From Hymenobacter wooponensis (lineage in GTDB: Bacteria; Bacteroidota; Bacteroidia; Cytophagales; Hymenobacteraceae): a stretch of 64,000 nucleotides of DNA. The notes beneath the pieces were generated by a model that saw only the letters and a list, made by a program, of their open reading frames with translations, was not told the origin of the DNA and did no database searches. Both the position numbers and the translations under genes were made by a program. Location: contig NZ_SRKZ01000003.1 of assembly GCF_004745865.1 (NCBI RefSeq), positions 620,001-684,000 of the forward strand, read 5' to 3'. Positions 20,201 to 27,486 of the stretch are shown one piece after another; position 1 is the first letter of the stretch; every line of letters starts with the position of its first letter.

Positions 20201-20445
20201 GGCACGGCCAGGGTGAAGGTGCCATCGGGGCCGGTGGTAGTACCACGGGTGGTGCCTTTGAGTACAACCGTCACACCCGGGAGACCTTCTCCGTTTTTAG
20301 ATTCTACTTTGCCGCTGAGCTGCCACTCAGCGACGGCGGAGGCGGCGGGACGGGCCTGCACTGCCGTAACCGCAGGCCCCGCGAGCAGGAGCAGCGGCAG
20401 ACAGGCTACGAAGGGGCCGCGCCGCCAGGTGTAACTTTTCTTCAT
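17227..20445 (-). CDS. SusC/RagA-family TonB-dependent transporter
   Basis: A 1072-residue outer-membrane importer. A long signal region (1-35) is followed by a carboxypeptidase-regulatory-like domain (about 40-115, LSGKVESKNGEGLPGVTVVL). Then come the TonB-interacting segment and plug (DEVVVVGYGTQKKADVTGAI near 120), with NNQPLYVIDGFP and SIEVLKDAAAAAIYGSRAAN. A 22-strand-type barrel ends in MTLGLNLTF. It pairs with SusD 20 nt downstream and heads the leftward glycosidase run. About 96-136 nt upstream of the start lie two candidate regulatory elements shared with rhamnose promoters, so it is probably induced with rhamnose catabolism. There is no anti-sigma/ECF pair nearby. Confidence 0.95.
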   Translation of the reverse strand: MKKSYTWRRGPFVACLPLLLLAGPAVTAVQARPAASAVAEWQLSGKVESKNGEGLPGVTVVLKGTTRGTTTGPDGTFTLAVPETAGTLVFSFIGFATQERPFTAAGNITVKLSEDSKSLDEVVVVGYGTQKKADVTGAIATLDASKLEERPILRVDQALVGQLAGVNVQQNTGLPGRGFNVQVRGNGSITANNQPLYVIDGFPLEGTSPNGNGNYATGSPLDNINPNDIQSIEVLKDAAAAAIYGSRAANGVVLVTTKRGKTGKPQINFNVYGGYSQMAKKLDLLKPDEWVERASEIINNNWVRSQPTTPGAPQRLANQTTAQRQAILGVTTINPSLMIDDRWYQPGHPGLDYIDWQDAIFRTGKVQNYQVSASGATNNVNYYVSGNYTDQEGIVIGVAYKRYSARANMEVKASDKLKFGLNISPSYAISNDPGVEGKDNLAQKFITMVPVAESSAGLYTNYGENPVYTWAGTSVSPVGELENRQQQTTVFRTLSTLFGDYEIVKNLRFRSTLNFDNTDSRAKSYIPNSRLVGSGAVGTFSGFRKQAFVNENTLAYNKVIANKHDVSALAGYAYNFFKTETDRLRSSGGFVNSAVTTLNGANNITGTGDNGTTETQNVLLSYFGRVQYAYEGKYLLTASVRRDGSSRFGQDKRWGVFPAVSAGWRISQENFMKGLPVISDLKVRGSFGMSGNNGIGDYSSIATLGVNPYTFGGVVASGQSPNKAPNALLRWEKSQTIDVGLDFGVIDNRISGSFDYYTKTSKDLLLNVPRPSASGYSSQLVNIGEVLNQGVELELRSRNVTGAFEWNTSLNLSHNRNKVVHLGEGDATIEIASPYGASSTLLMVGKPMFSFYAIQQTGILTQSDIDGGAPLIQGQTVGDPRFRDANGDGTINEKDRVIIGQPNPKFTWGITNNFTFRGFDLSVLVQGQQGGSLYSLIGRAIDNTNMGYNQNVLGLQRDRWRSVDDPGAGERGKAQANFTPLKSDSWLYSTNYYRVRNITLGYNLGNLVPKTIMQGARIYVSAENFFGHDTYRGGYNVDATNSDTGGSGFSVGTDYGGLPLTKSMTLGLNLTF

Positions 20446-20540
20446 GGGTTGTACAGGTAGGTTTAGTGGGATGAGACGACCGGTAGGTCACCAAAGAGAG
20501 CTGCTTTGATGATGCCAAATTATTTATCCTCTTACCCGAA

Positions 20541-20581
20541 ACCCTCCTGTAGACTACCGCCTGCAAGTGATTACTCACCAT
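20541..20581 (-). promoter_or_regulatory. Candidate operator region of susC
   Basis: On the susC strand this carries ATGGTGAGT (20573-20581) and ACAGGAGGGT (20541-20550). The first overlaps GTGAGTAATCAC, a 12-bp near-palindrome (20567-20578). Both elements recur upstream of rhaT/rhaEW and rhaI. The outer segment, CTTACCCG followed within three bases by CCCTCCTGTAG on the plus strand, recurs almost exactly upstream of the second GH28. The rest of the gap, 20582-20797, shows no gene. Confidence 0.55.
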
Positions 20582-20797
20582 TTTATTTTTCCAGCATCTA
20601 GTTGCACTCTACTCCGCCCAGCTTTCGGCTTAGTTTCCGGCCATTGTTCAGAGGCCCGGAGTGGCCTAGAGCTCTTTAGACAATTGCCCGAATTACTTAA
20701 AAAGGCAACTCCTGCTGCACTCTGCACTTTCAGGGCCTCTTATTGGCCAGAAAAAGCAGACTACAGCAGGAGCTGCGCGGATTACTCCAGAGGTGAC

Positions 20798-21835
20798 CTA
20801 GGAAGCCAGGTAATTGCCGAACCCTACTACTACGGTTGACAATACCACCGTCAGGATGCCCAGCTGAATGGTGCGCATGGTGGGCCGGTTAGCCCCGCGC
20901 CACTCGTGCAAATACAGGCCCCACAACGAGCTGAACGCAATGATAAAGGCCATGTGCAGCGTCCAGCCCGAGAAGCGATACTCGCCCATTTGGCTGTCGC
21001 CCATGCCGTAAAAGAAGAACTGCAAGTACCACGTCAGGCCGGCCACGGCGCAGAACAAAACGTTGCGCAGAGCCGGGAAGCTGGGGTTGGCGTAGTCGGT
21101 GTAGGTTTTGTTTTTTATGTTGAGATAGATGCACCAGATGGCGTTTGTAGTAAGCCCACCCAGCAGAATAATAACCAGGGAAGCATTATTTACATACAGC
21201 GGGTTGGTGCCGTTCTGAGCCGCCAGCTTGGCAATGGGCTCTCCGGCGGTCAAGCCAAACGACATGCAGGCACTCATGATACCAGAAAACACCGCTACCA
21301 GCAGCCCTTTACGCAGGTCAAACTCGGCAATGGATGCCTTTTTCTCATCCGTGGTGAGGTTTTTCTCCTTCATCATGCCCGCTAGGCCACATATTACAAT
21401 ACCCAGCACGCACACGCCCAAGCCCGCCACAATTACCTGGCCCGAGGTGGTTTGGAGCAGCGCTATAAACTCTCCCTTATAAATAGGTGGCACTAGGGTA
21501 CCAAAAACGGCGCATAGGCCTAGGGTAAACGCCATCCCCAGGGAGAGGCCTAGGTAACGCATGGCCAGCCCAAAGGTGAGCCCCCCCAGGCCCCACAACA
21601 CTCCCCATACATAGGTCCAGAACAGCGTTTCACGGCTGGTTTGAGCTAGCACGTCAAACAAGTGCGGTACGGTAGCCGAGCCTAGTACCAACGGGGCAAT
21701 TAGCCACGAAACGATGCCGCCTACCAGCCAGTAGCTTTCCCAAGCCCAGCCGTGTACCTTCTTATAAGGCAAGTAAAAGCTGCCGGAGGCAAAGCCTCCC
21801 AGCGCGTGCAGAATAACTCCTAAGAAAACACTCAT
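20798..21835 (-). CDS. rhaT: L-rhamnose/proton symporter RhaT
   Basis: A 345-residue inner-membrane transporter with about ten hydrophobic segments, starting MSVFLGVILHALGGFASGSFYLPYKKVHGW as in the RhaT family. YLPYKKV, WESYWLVGGIVSWLIAP and FFFYGMGDSQMG are family-typical. It would import L-rhamnose with protons. The frame is open 38 codons further upstream, but that extension is hydrophilic, is unlike RhaT and covers the candidate regulatory elements, so the ATG at 21835 was chosen. It is divergent from rhaEW, with a shared 234-bp control region. Confidence 0.93.
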   Translation of the reverse strand: MSVFLGVILHALGGFASGSFYLPYKKVHGWAWESYWLVGGIVSWLIAPLVLGSATVPHLFDVLAQTSRETLFWTYVWGVLWGLGGLTFGLAMRYLGLSLGMAFTLGLCAVFGTLVPPIYKGEFIALLQTTSGQVIVAGLGVCVLGIVICGLAGMMKEKNLTTDEKKASIAEFDLRKGLLVAVFSGIMSACMSFGLTAGEPIAKLAAQNGTNPLYVNNASLVIILLGGLTTNAIWCIYLNIKNKTYTDYANPSFPALRNVLFCAVAGLTWYLQFFFYGMGDSQMGEYRFSGWTLHMAFIIAFSSLWGLYLHEWRGANRPTMRTIQLGILTVVLSTVVVGFGNYLAS

Positions 21836-21879
21836 AGCGCAGTTCGTTTTTTTCAAATCTGTCCGGATTGCCCGGCCAA

Positions 21880-21990
21880 ACTCTCCTGTTCCCTCCTGAA
21901 AGCAGGAAACTACCGGTGAGTAATGGCTCACGCTACCAGCAACGGGCAATCAATCAACTTTTTCCGCGTGAACAGGAGAGTGCAGGAGTT
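21880..21990. promoter_or_regulatory. Shared control region of rhaT and rhaEW
   Basis: Three copies of the ACMGGWGRGT element lie between the divergent rhamnose genes. They are ACAGGAGAGT facing rhaT (minus strand, 21880-21889), ACCGGTGAGT facing rhaEW (plus, 21912-21921, inside GTGAGTAATGGCTCAC) and ACAGGAGAGT facing rhaEW (plus, 21972-21981), the last followed at once by a half copy GCAGGAGTT. A weak -7-like TACTTTG lies at 22011-22017, about 53 nt before the rhaEW start. The elements are too far from the start codons to be ribosome binding sites. Confidence 0.55.
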
Positions 21991-22069
21991 CTAGGCCAGT
22001 GGCACAAACGTACTTTGTCAAACAAGCAATTCATCATTGGTTTTCGATTGTCAAAACAGACGTCTCAAT

Positions 22070-24175
22070 ATGGAAAAGACCTTCACGTATCAGCATGTCA
22101 GCTACCTGTGGGATGAGGCGAAGGCCCTACAGATGGCGGGCGATGAAGTCGCTCTCTTCATCTACCGCTCCAATCTGCTGGGTGCCGACTTGCGCCTGAC
22201 CAACTACGCCGGCGGTAACACCTCGTGCAAGATTACTGAAACGGACCCAGTCACGGGCCAACCCGTGGAAGTAATGTGGGTAAAAGGCTCCGGCGGCGAC
22301 ATCGGCACTCTGACGAAGGCGGGCTGCGCCAACCTGTACGTAGACAAACTGCACGCCCTCAAAAACCGGTACCGCGGCCTCGAATTTGAGGATGAAATGG
22401 TGGACCTGTTCAACCACTGCCTCTTCGACCCCAAGTGCGCCGCGCCTAGCATCGATACACCGCTGCACGGACTCCTGCCCTTCGCCCATATCGACCACCT
22501 CCACCCCGATGCGCTGATTGCCATTGCGGCCAGCAAAGACGGTGAGCAAATTATGCGCGAAATCTGGGGGGATACGATGGCTTGGCTGCCTTGGCAGCGC
22601 CCCGGATTCGACCTAGGCCTGCAACTGGAAAAAGTAGTACAGGATAACCCCAACCTGCGCGGCGTGATTCTCGGCGGCCACGGCTTGTTCACCTGGGGCG
22701 AAACCTCCTACTCCTGCTACCTCAATACCCTGGAAGTAATTGAACAGGCCGCTACCTACCTAGAGGCAAACTACGGCAAGAGCCGCCCCGTGTTTGGCGG
22801 CCAGAAGCTGGAAAGCGCGTCGCCCGAGGCGCGGCGTGAGCAGGCAGCTCTAGTGATGCCCGTGTTGCGGGGCCTAGCCTCCCAGCACCGCCGCATGCTA
22901 GGCCACTTCACCGACGATGCCCGGGTGCTGGAGTTTATCAACTCGAACGACCTAGCGCGTCTGGCCCCCCTCGGCACCTCCTGCCCCGACCACTTCCTGC
23001 GCACCAAAATCAGGCCGCTGGTGCTGGACCCCGCCCGTATGCAGGCCTCGCAGCAGGATGTGCAGCAGTATCTGCAGGAGCAGTTTGCCGCCTACCGCCA
23101 AGACTACACCGCCTACTATGAGCGCTGCAAGCACGAGAACAGCCCCGCCCTGCGCGACCCCAACCCGGTGGTGATTTTGTGGCCTACGGTGGGCATGTTC
23201 AGCTTTGCCAAGGACAAGCAGACGGCTCGCGTGGCGGCGGAGTTCTACACCAACGCCATCAATGTGATGAAGGGCGCCGAGGCCGTGAGCACCTACCAGG
23301 GCCTGCCCGAGCAGGAAGCCTTCGACATTGAGTACTGGCTGCTGGAAGAGGCCAAGCTCCAGCGCATGCCCAAGCCCAAGTCGCTCTCCGGCCAGGTGGC
23401 CTACGTGACGGGCGGCACCGGCGGCATTGGCCTCGCCATCTGCGAGCTGCTGCTGCAACACGGCGCCTGCGTGGTAGCCGTTGACCGCGACCGGTTGGAA
23501 GACACCCAGACTACCCTGCGCAAGCGCTACGGCAAAGACAACGCCCTCACCGCCCCCATCGACGTAACTCAGGCCGAGACCATCCAATCATCTCTGCAGG
23601 AGACTATTCTGCAGTTTGGCGGGGTAGATATTCTGGTGAACTGCGCGGGCCTGAGCATCAGCAAGCCCCTCTCCGAAACCACCCAGGCCGACTGGGATAT
23701 TCTGGAGAATGTGCTGGTGAAAGGTCAGTTTCTGGTGTCACAGGCCGGCGTGGAAATCCTGCGTCAGCAGAAACTGGGCGGAGACATTGTAAACATTGCT
23801 TCCAAGAACGGCTTAGTAGCCGGCCCCAACAACGTGGCCTACGGCACTGCGAAGGCCGCTCAGCTGCACATGTCGCGCCTGCTAGCCGCTGAGCTGGGCC
23901 CTGATAAAATACGGGTAAACACCGTGAACCCCGATGCCGTGCTGCGCGGCTCTAAAATTTGGGAAGGCGACTGGGCCGCAGGCCGCGCCAAGGCCTATGG
24001 GGTATCGGTAGAAGACCTGCCGGCGCACTACGCCAAGCGCACCCTGCTGGGCGAGGAAGTGCTGGCCGAAGACATTGCCAAAGCCGTGCTGGTGTTTGTG
24101 GATGGCTCCCTGGCTAAGTCTACCGGCAATGTGCTGAACGTAGATGGCGGCGTAGCCATGGCCTTCGTGCGCTAG
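22070..24175 (+). CDS. rhaEW: Bifunctional rhamnulose-1-phosphate aldolase / lactaldehyde dehydrogenase
   Basis: A 701-residue fusion. The N-terminal half (about 1-430) is a class II aldolase/adducin-type domain, with NYAGGNTSCK, a metal-binding HIDHLHPDA and GGHGLFTWG. It would split L-rhamnulose-1-phosphate into DHAP and L-lactaldehyde. The C-terminal half (about 440-701) is a short-chain dehydrogenase: VTGGTGGIG near 446, VNCAGLS, and the catalytic YGTAK near 591. It would oxidise lactaldehyde to L-lactate. This matches the RhaEW type described in non-enteric rhamnose pathways. The frame is open 11 codons upstream, but MEKTFTYQHV is the better start. It is divergent from rhaT and followed by a terminator. 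It accounts for why lutABC is nearby. Confidence 0.92.
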   Translation: MEKTFTYQHVSYLWDEAKALQMAGDEVALFIYRSNLLGADLRLTNYAGGNTSCKITETDPVTGQPVEVMWVKGSGGDIGTLTKAGCANLYVDKLHALKNRYRGLEFEDEMVDLFNHCLFDPKCAAPSIDTPLHGLLPFAHIDHLHPDALIAIAASKDGEQIMREIWGDTMAWLPWQRPGFDLGLQLEKVVQDNPNLRGVILGGHGLFTWGETSYSCYLNTLEVIEQAATYLEANYGKSRPVFGGQKLESASPEARREQAALVMPVLRGLASQHRRMLGHFTDDARVLEFINSNDLARLAPLGTSCPDHFLRTKIRPLVLDPARMQASQQDVQQYLQEQFAAYRQDYTAYYERCKHENSPALRDPNPVVILWPTVGMFSFAKDKQTARVAAEFYTNAINVMKGAEAVSTYQGLPEQEAFDIEYWLLEEAKLQRMPKPKSLSGQVAYVTGGTGGIGLAICELLLQHGACVVAVDRDRLEDTQTTLRKRYGKDNALTAPIDVTQAETIQSSLQETILQFGGVDILVNCAGLSISKPLSETTQADWDILENVLVKGQFLVSQAGVEILRQQKLGGDIVNIASKNGLVAGPNNVAYGTAKAAQLHMSRLLAAELGPDKIRVNTVNPDAVLRGSKIWEGDWAAGRAKAYGVSVEDLPAHYAKRTLLGEEVLAEDIAKAVLVFVDGSLAKSTGNVLNVDGGVAMAFVR

Positions 24176-24204
24176 GCCAGTTCTGGCAGTTTATTATTTG
24201 TTCC

Positions 24205-24237
24205 AAACGGGCCGTCTGCTACAGTCGGCCCGTTTTT
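24205..24237 (+). terminator. Terminator of rhaEW
   Basis: AAACGGGCCG (24205-24214) pairs with CGGCCCGTTT (24226-24235) around an 11-nt loop, followed by further T residues, starting 30 nt after the rhaEW stop. This is a standard intrinsic terminator. Confidence 0.85.
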
Positions 24238-24263
24238 CATTTCGCACAATGATAGCAGACAAT

Positions 24264-24352
24264 GTAGAGACGCGTATTCGCGTCTCAGCGCCAGAACGAC
24301 AGGCCTAGAACGACTACGTCAGCACGCAGCAGACGCGAATACGCGTCTCTAC
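24264..24352. repeat. Inverted repeat with 22-bp perfect arms
   Basis: The arms at 24264-24285 and 24331-24352 are perfectly complementary (GTAGAGACGCGTATTCGCGT at the outer end), with AGGCCTAGAACGAC in the loop. The loop sequence matches the linker of the other dispersed intergenic repeats in the window. The left arm is itself partly palindromic. It lies behind the rhaEW terminator. Confidence 0.8.
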
Positions 24353-24434
24353 ACTGGTCACCATCATTGGGCGATTTACTTTTTAGCGCTGAATTACGCA
24401 GGCTAGGCCACTGCCCAACGTAAATGCCTGCTCC

Positions 24435-24455
24435 GGGAACGTTCCCGATAACGTT
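24435..24455. promoter_or_regulatory. Candidate operator upstream of the GntR-type regulator
   Basis: A perfect 12-bp palindrome GGGAACGTTCCC (24435-24446) is followed 4 nt later by a second AACGTT core (24450-24455). The pair lies about 215 nt upstream of the regulator gene. The palindrome would suit a dimeric regulator and autoregulation is possible. No other copy was noticed in the window. The rest of 24353-24670 holds nothing I recognise. Confidence 0.4.
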
Positions 24456-24670
24456 TGCGCAATTAAACTACGCTGGAGATTCAGATTCCTCCGGAAGCTG
24501 CGTAATTTATCCACTGACTAGCGTCCTGCTCCTGCACCAGGGCCCTTCCATGCGGCGGAATCGATTCCAGAATCTGCTGCCTCCTCTCTCCCTTGGTGCC
24601 TCCCCTTCCTTCCCACCAAACCCGCTGGTCAGCAGGCTCTATGCCCACTCTTCTCCCATCTTCCCAGTCC

Positions 24671-25684
24671 ATGTACAAGCTGCAGTTCAAGCCGTTCGAC
24701 AAGACGCCGAAATACAAGCAGATTGTGCAGTCCGTTATCATGGACATTGAGCGCGGCACCCTGCGCAAGGGCGACCAGCTACCCAGCATCAGTGAGCTAA
24801 GCGCGGAGTACTACCTGGCCCGCGACACCGTAGAAAAAGCGTATCGGGAGCTGCGCGAGCGGGGCTTCTGCACTTCCGTGCAGGGCAAAGGCTACTACGT
24901 GCAGGCCCCCGACAACACCAAGCTCAAGATTCTGCTGGTGCTCAATAAGCTCAGCTCCTACAAGAAAATCGTGTACTACGCCTTCCTGCAAGCCTTAGGC
25001 GAGCATGCGACGGTAGACCTGCAAATTCATCACTACAGCGCCTCGCTTTTTCAGGAAATCATGGAGAAGAACATGGGCAAGTACAACTACTACGTGGTGA
25101 TGCCCCACTTCACGCAGGATCTAGACAAAGCTGACTATAAGAGCATTCTGAACGGCATTCCGGCCGATGAGCTGGTACTACTCGACAAGCAAGTGCCCGA
25201 CCTGAAGCACCAACCACTCACCGTGTACCAGGACTTCGACAAGGACATCTTCTCGGCCCTGGAAGGCTCCAACGACCTGCTGGAAAAGTACCACCGCATG
25301 GTACTGGTGCTACCCAGCGTAGGCAATAACTACCCCGCCGAAATTGCCTGGGGCTTCCGCACCTTCTGCATCAACTACAACAAGGAGTTTGCGGTGAAGG
25401 AAAGCGCCATGAACGAGGTAATGGAGCCCGGCACGGCCTATGTGGTAGTAGAAACCACCGACCTGGCTGAGCTGATCAAGAAAGTACGCCAGACGCACTA
25501 CCTGCTGGGCCGCGAAATCGGCATCCTGTCCTTCAACTCCAGCACGCTCAAAGAGCTGCTGGGCATCACGGTCATCACCACCGACTTCGAGGCCATGGGC
25601 CGCACGGCCGCTGAGCTACTATTGGAGAAGCAGCGCGTGAAGGTGAAAAACCCCTTCTACACCATCCGGCGCGGCTCCTTATAG
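24671..25684 (+). CDS. GntR-family regulator with sugar-binding sensor domain
   Basis: A 337-residue transcription factor. Residues about 10-75 are a GntR winged helix (YKQIVQSVIMDIERGTLRKG, LPSISELSAEYYLARDTVEK, GKGYYV). Residues about 85-337 look like a periplasmic-binding-protein-type sensor, as in LacI-family proteins (KILLVLNKLSSYKK, ending GITVITTDFEAMGRTAAELL). Such chimeras control sugar catabolism genes in Bacteroidota. The position between rhaEW and rhaI makes it the natural rhamnose or rhamnulose sensor of this cluster and the first candidate to bind the shared ACMGGWGRGT element. The frame is open 26 codons upstream, but that segment is Pro/Ser-rich and unlike the family. Ligand and target are inferred. 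Confidence 0.85.
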   Translation: MYKLQFKPFDKTPKYKQIVQSVIMDIERGTLRKGDQLPSISELSAEYYLARDTVEKAYRELRERGFCTSVQGKGYYVQAPDNTKLKILLVLNKLSSYKKIVYYAFLQALGEHATVDLQIHHYSASLFQEIMEKNMGKYNYYVVMPHFTQDLDKADYKSILNGIPADELVLLDKQVPDLKHQPLTVYQDFDKDIFSALEGSNDLLEKYHRMVLVLPSVGNNYPAEIAWGFRTFCINYNKEFAVKESAMNEVMEPGTAYVVVETTDLAELIKKVRQTHYLLGREIGILSFNSSTLKELLGITVITTDFEAMGRTAAELLLEKQRVKVKNPFYTIRRGSL

Positions 25685-25765
25685 GCCTTCGCAGACAGCT
25701 ACCCCACTATAGCTAACACAGCTCAGGCGTTCGGGTGAATTTCAGAACATCCCACACCCGCACCT

Positions 25766-25860
25766 CATCCTGAGCAGCGCGAAGGATCTTATCACGTTAG
25801 CACAACTGGCCTAGAACAAGCCGTTCATGCGTGAAAAGATCCTTCGCGCTGCTCAGGATG
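25766..25860. repeat. Inverted repeat with 25-bp perfect arms
   Basis: The arms at 25766-25790 and 25836-25860 are perfectly complementary (CATCCTGAGCAGCGCGAAGG in the left arm). The loop carries TGGCCTAGAAC, as in the other dispersed repeats. It lies 80 nt behind the regulator gene and could act as a terminator-like hairpin. From 25861 to 26035 nothing else is recognised. Confidence 0.8.
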
Positions 25861-26035
25861 ACGTGCTGGAGGCGACGAGTATATACTTGTACTCACTGCG
25901 TCCGGTAATACAATTACAGTCGAATTTGGGCTTATCGCTTTCATAACTGCTAATCGGGAACCGGCTTGAACGGCAGCATTACTTCTGCTTTTCCTGGCTG
26001 CTAGGCCACTGTATTCTCGTGGCGATTAACCGATC

Positions 26036-26074
26036 ACTCACCGAAGGCTAAATTTTCCGGCGACACAGGAGAGT
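26036..26074. promoter_or_regulatory. Candidate operator region of rhaI-rhaB
   Basis: It carries TCGGTGAGT on the minus strand (26036-26044) and ACAGGAGAGT on the plus strand (26065-26074), the latter facing the rhaI operon about 130 nt before its start codon. The same two element types occur upstream of susC and rhaT/rhaEW. A -7-like TAAATTTT lies between them at about 26049, without the final G of the consensus. Confidence 0.5.
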
Positions 26075-26203
26075 TCATAACAGTTCCGGCCGCTGCCGGT
26101 GGTAGGTTGCTTCTCAGAAACTACACGTGCTTCTCCTGCGGCACCACGAAACGCCTTGTCCTGTGTCACGGGGCGAATTATCCCACCTACCTCCTTCCTG
26201 GCT

Positions 26204-27484
26204 ATGCTCACCAACGACCACATCCACGACCTGAACCAGCCCCTGCTGGATGATCACCACTTTCGCTTTAGCTATTTGACGGATTTGCTGGCTCGGCGAA
26301 GCGTGGAGGTGCAGCCCGTGGTGCAGCAACTGATCAACTTTCAGGTGGCCATTCCGAGCTGGGCATTAGGTACGGGAGGCACGCGCTTTGGGCGCTACCC
26401 GCTGGGTGGCGAGCCGCGCAGCTTGGAGGAGAAAATTGCCGATGTGGCCTTGCTCAACCGCCTCAACCGCTCGTCCAATTCCATATCCCTGCACATTCCC
26501 TGGGACATCCCGCGCGATGTGCCGGCCCTGCAGCAGCAGCTGAAAGAGTCGGGCCTGACGATTGATTCGATGAACTCGAACACGTTTCAGGACCAGAAGG
26601 AGCAGCCGTACTCCTACAAGTTTGGCTCGTTGAGCAGCACGGAGGCTTCAGTGCGCCAGCAGGCCATTCAGCACAACATTGAGTGCGTAGAGTACGGTAA
26701 GCAGCTGGGGGCCAACATCCATACGGTGTGGCTGGCCGATGGCTCCAACTTCCCTGGTCAGCAGCACGTGCGCCGCGCCTACCAGCGTACGGCAGAGTCG
26801 CTGGCCAGCATCTACGAGGCCATGCCCTCCGACATGACCATGCTCATTGAGTACAAGCCCTACGAGCCGCACTTCTACTCCATGGTGATTCCGGATTGGG
26901 GCACCTCGTACTCGCTCTGCCAGTACCTAGGCAAGAATGCGCAGGTGCTCGTAGACCTAGGCCACCACTTGCCCAACACCAACATCGAGCAGATTGTGGG
27001 CCGCCTGCTACACTTCGGACGCCTGGGTGGTTTCCACTTCAACGGCTCCATGTATGGCGACGACGACCTGACCACCGGCAGCAGCAAGCCCTTCCAGCTC
27101 TTCCTCATCTTCAATGAGCTGGTGGATGGTGCCCAGGACCAGGCCGTGACCAACGCCGCCGTGGCCTACATGATTGACGCCAGCCACAACACCAAAGACC
27201 CCCTAGAGGACCTGCTGCAGTCCGTCGAAAATATCTTGGGGGCCTATGCCAAGGCTCTGCTCGTGGACCGCGCTGCTCTCCAGGAGGCCCAGGAAAACAA
27301 CGATGTGGTGCGGGCGGAGGAGATTCTGCGCGATGCCTTCCTCACGGATGTGCGCCCCCTGGTGGCGGAAGCCTACCGCCAGAGCGGCGGAGCCCTTAAC
27401 CCCGTGGCCGCCTACCGCGCCGGTCAGGTGCGCCAGCAACTCATTCAGCAACGCGGCAAACTAAGCCTCTCAACCGGTCTGTAA
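26204..27484 (+). CDS. rhaI: L-rhamnose isomerase (RhaI type)
   Basis: A 426-residue cytoplasmic TIM-barrel sugar isomerase converting L-rhamnose to L-rhamnulose. Recognisable segments are SLHIPWDIPRD, DSMNSNTFQDQ, TMLIEYKPYEPHFYS (metal-ligand Glu), VLVDLGHHLPNTNIEQI (Asp/His) and GGFHFNGSMYGDDDL (His, Asp). They fit the Pseudomonas stutzeri-type L-rhamnose isomerase (RhaI), which is not homologous in detail to E. coli RhaA. The frame is open 35 codons upstream, but that segment is low quality, so MLTNDHIHDL is chosen. It is 2 nt from rhaB, so the two are cotranscribed. Other aldose specificity is possible, but the neighbours make rhamnose by far the best guess. Confidence 0.9.
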   Translation: MLTNDHIHDLNQPLLDDHHFRFSYLTDLLARRSVEVQPVVQQLINFQVAIPSWALGTGGTRFGRYPLGGEPRSLEEKIADVALLNRLNRSSNSISLHIPWDIPRDVPALQQQLKESGLTIDSMNSNTFQDQKEQPYSYKFGSLSSTEASVRQQAIQHNIECVEYGKQLGANIHTVWLADGSNFPGQQHVRRAYQRTAESLASIYEAMPSDMTMLIEYKPYEPHFYSMVIPDWGTSYSLCQYLGKNAQVLVDLGHHLPNTNIEQIVGRLLHFGRLGGFHFNGSMYGDDDLTTGSSKPFQLFLIFNELVDGAQDQAVTNAAVAYMIDASHNTKDPLEDLLQSVENILGAYAKALLVDRAALQEAQENNDVVRAEEILRDAFLTDVRPLVAEAYRQSGGALNPVAAYRAGQVRQQLIQQRGKLSLSTGL

Positions 27485-27486
27485 GC

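Noticed and set aside
21836..21949. Longer start for rhaT
   Set aside because: The 38 extra residues are hydrophilic and unlike RhaT, and the stretch contains the candidate regulatory elements.
21972..21981. ACAGGAGAGT as a ribosome binding site
   Set aside because: It is about 90 nt from the rhaEW start, equivalent copies at other genes are 45-185 nt away, and Bacteroidota make little use of Shine-Dalgarno sequences.
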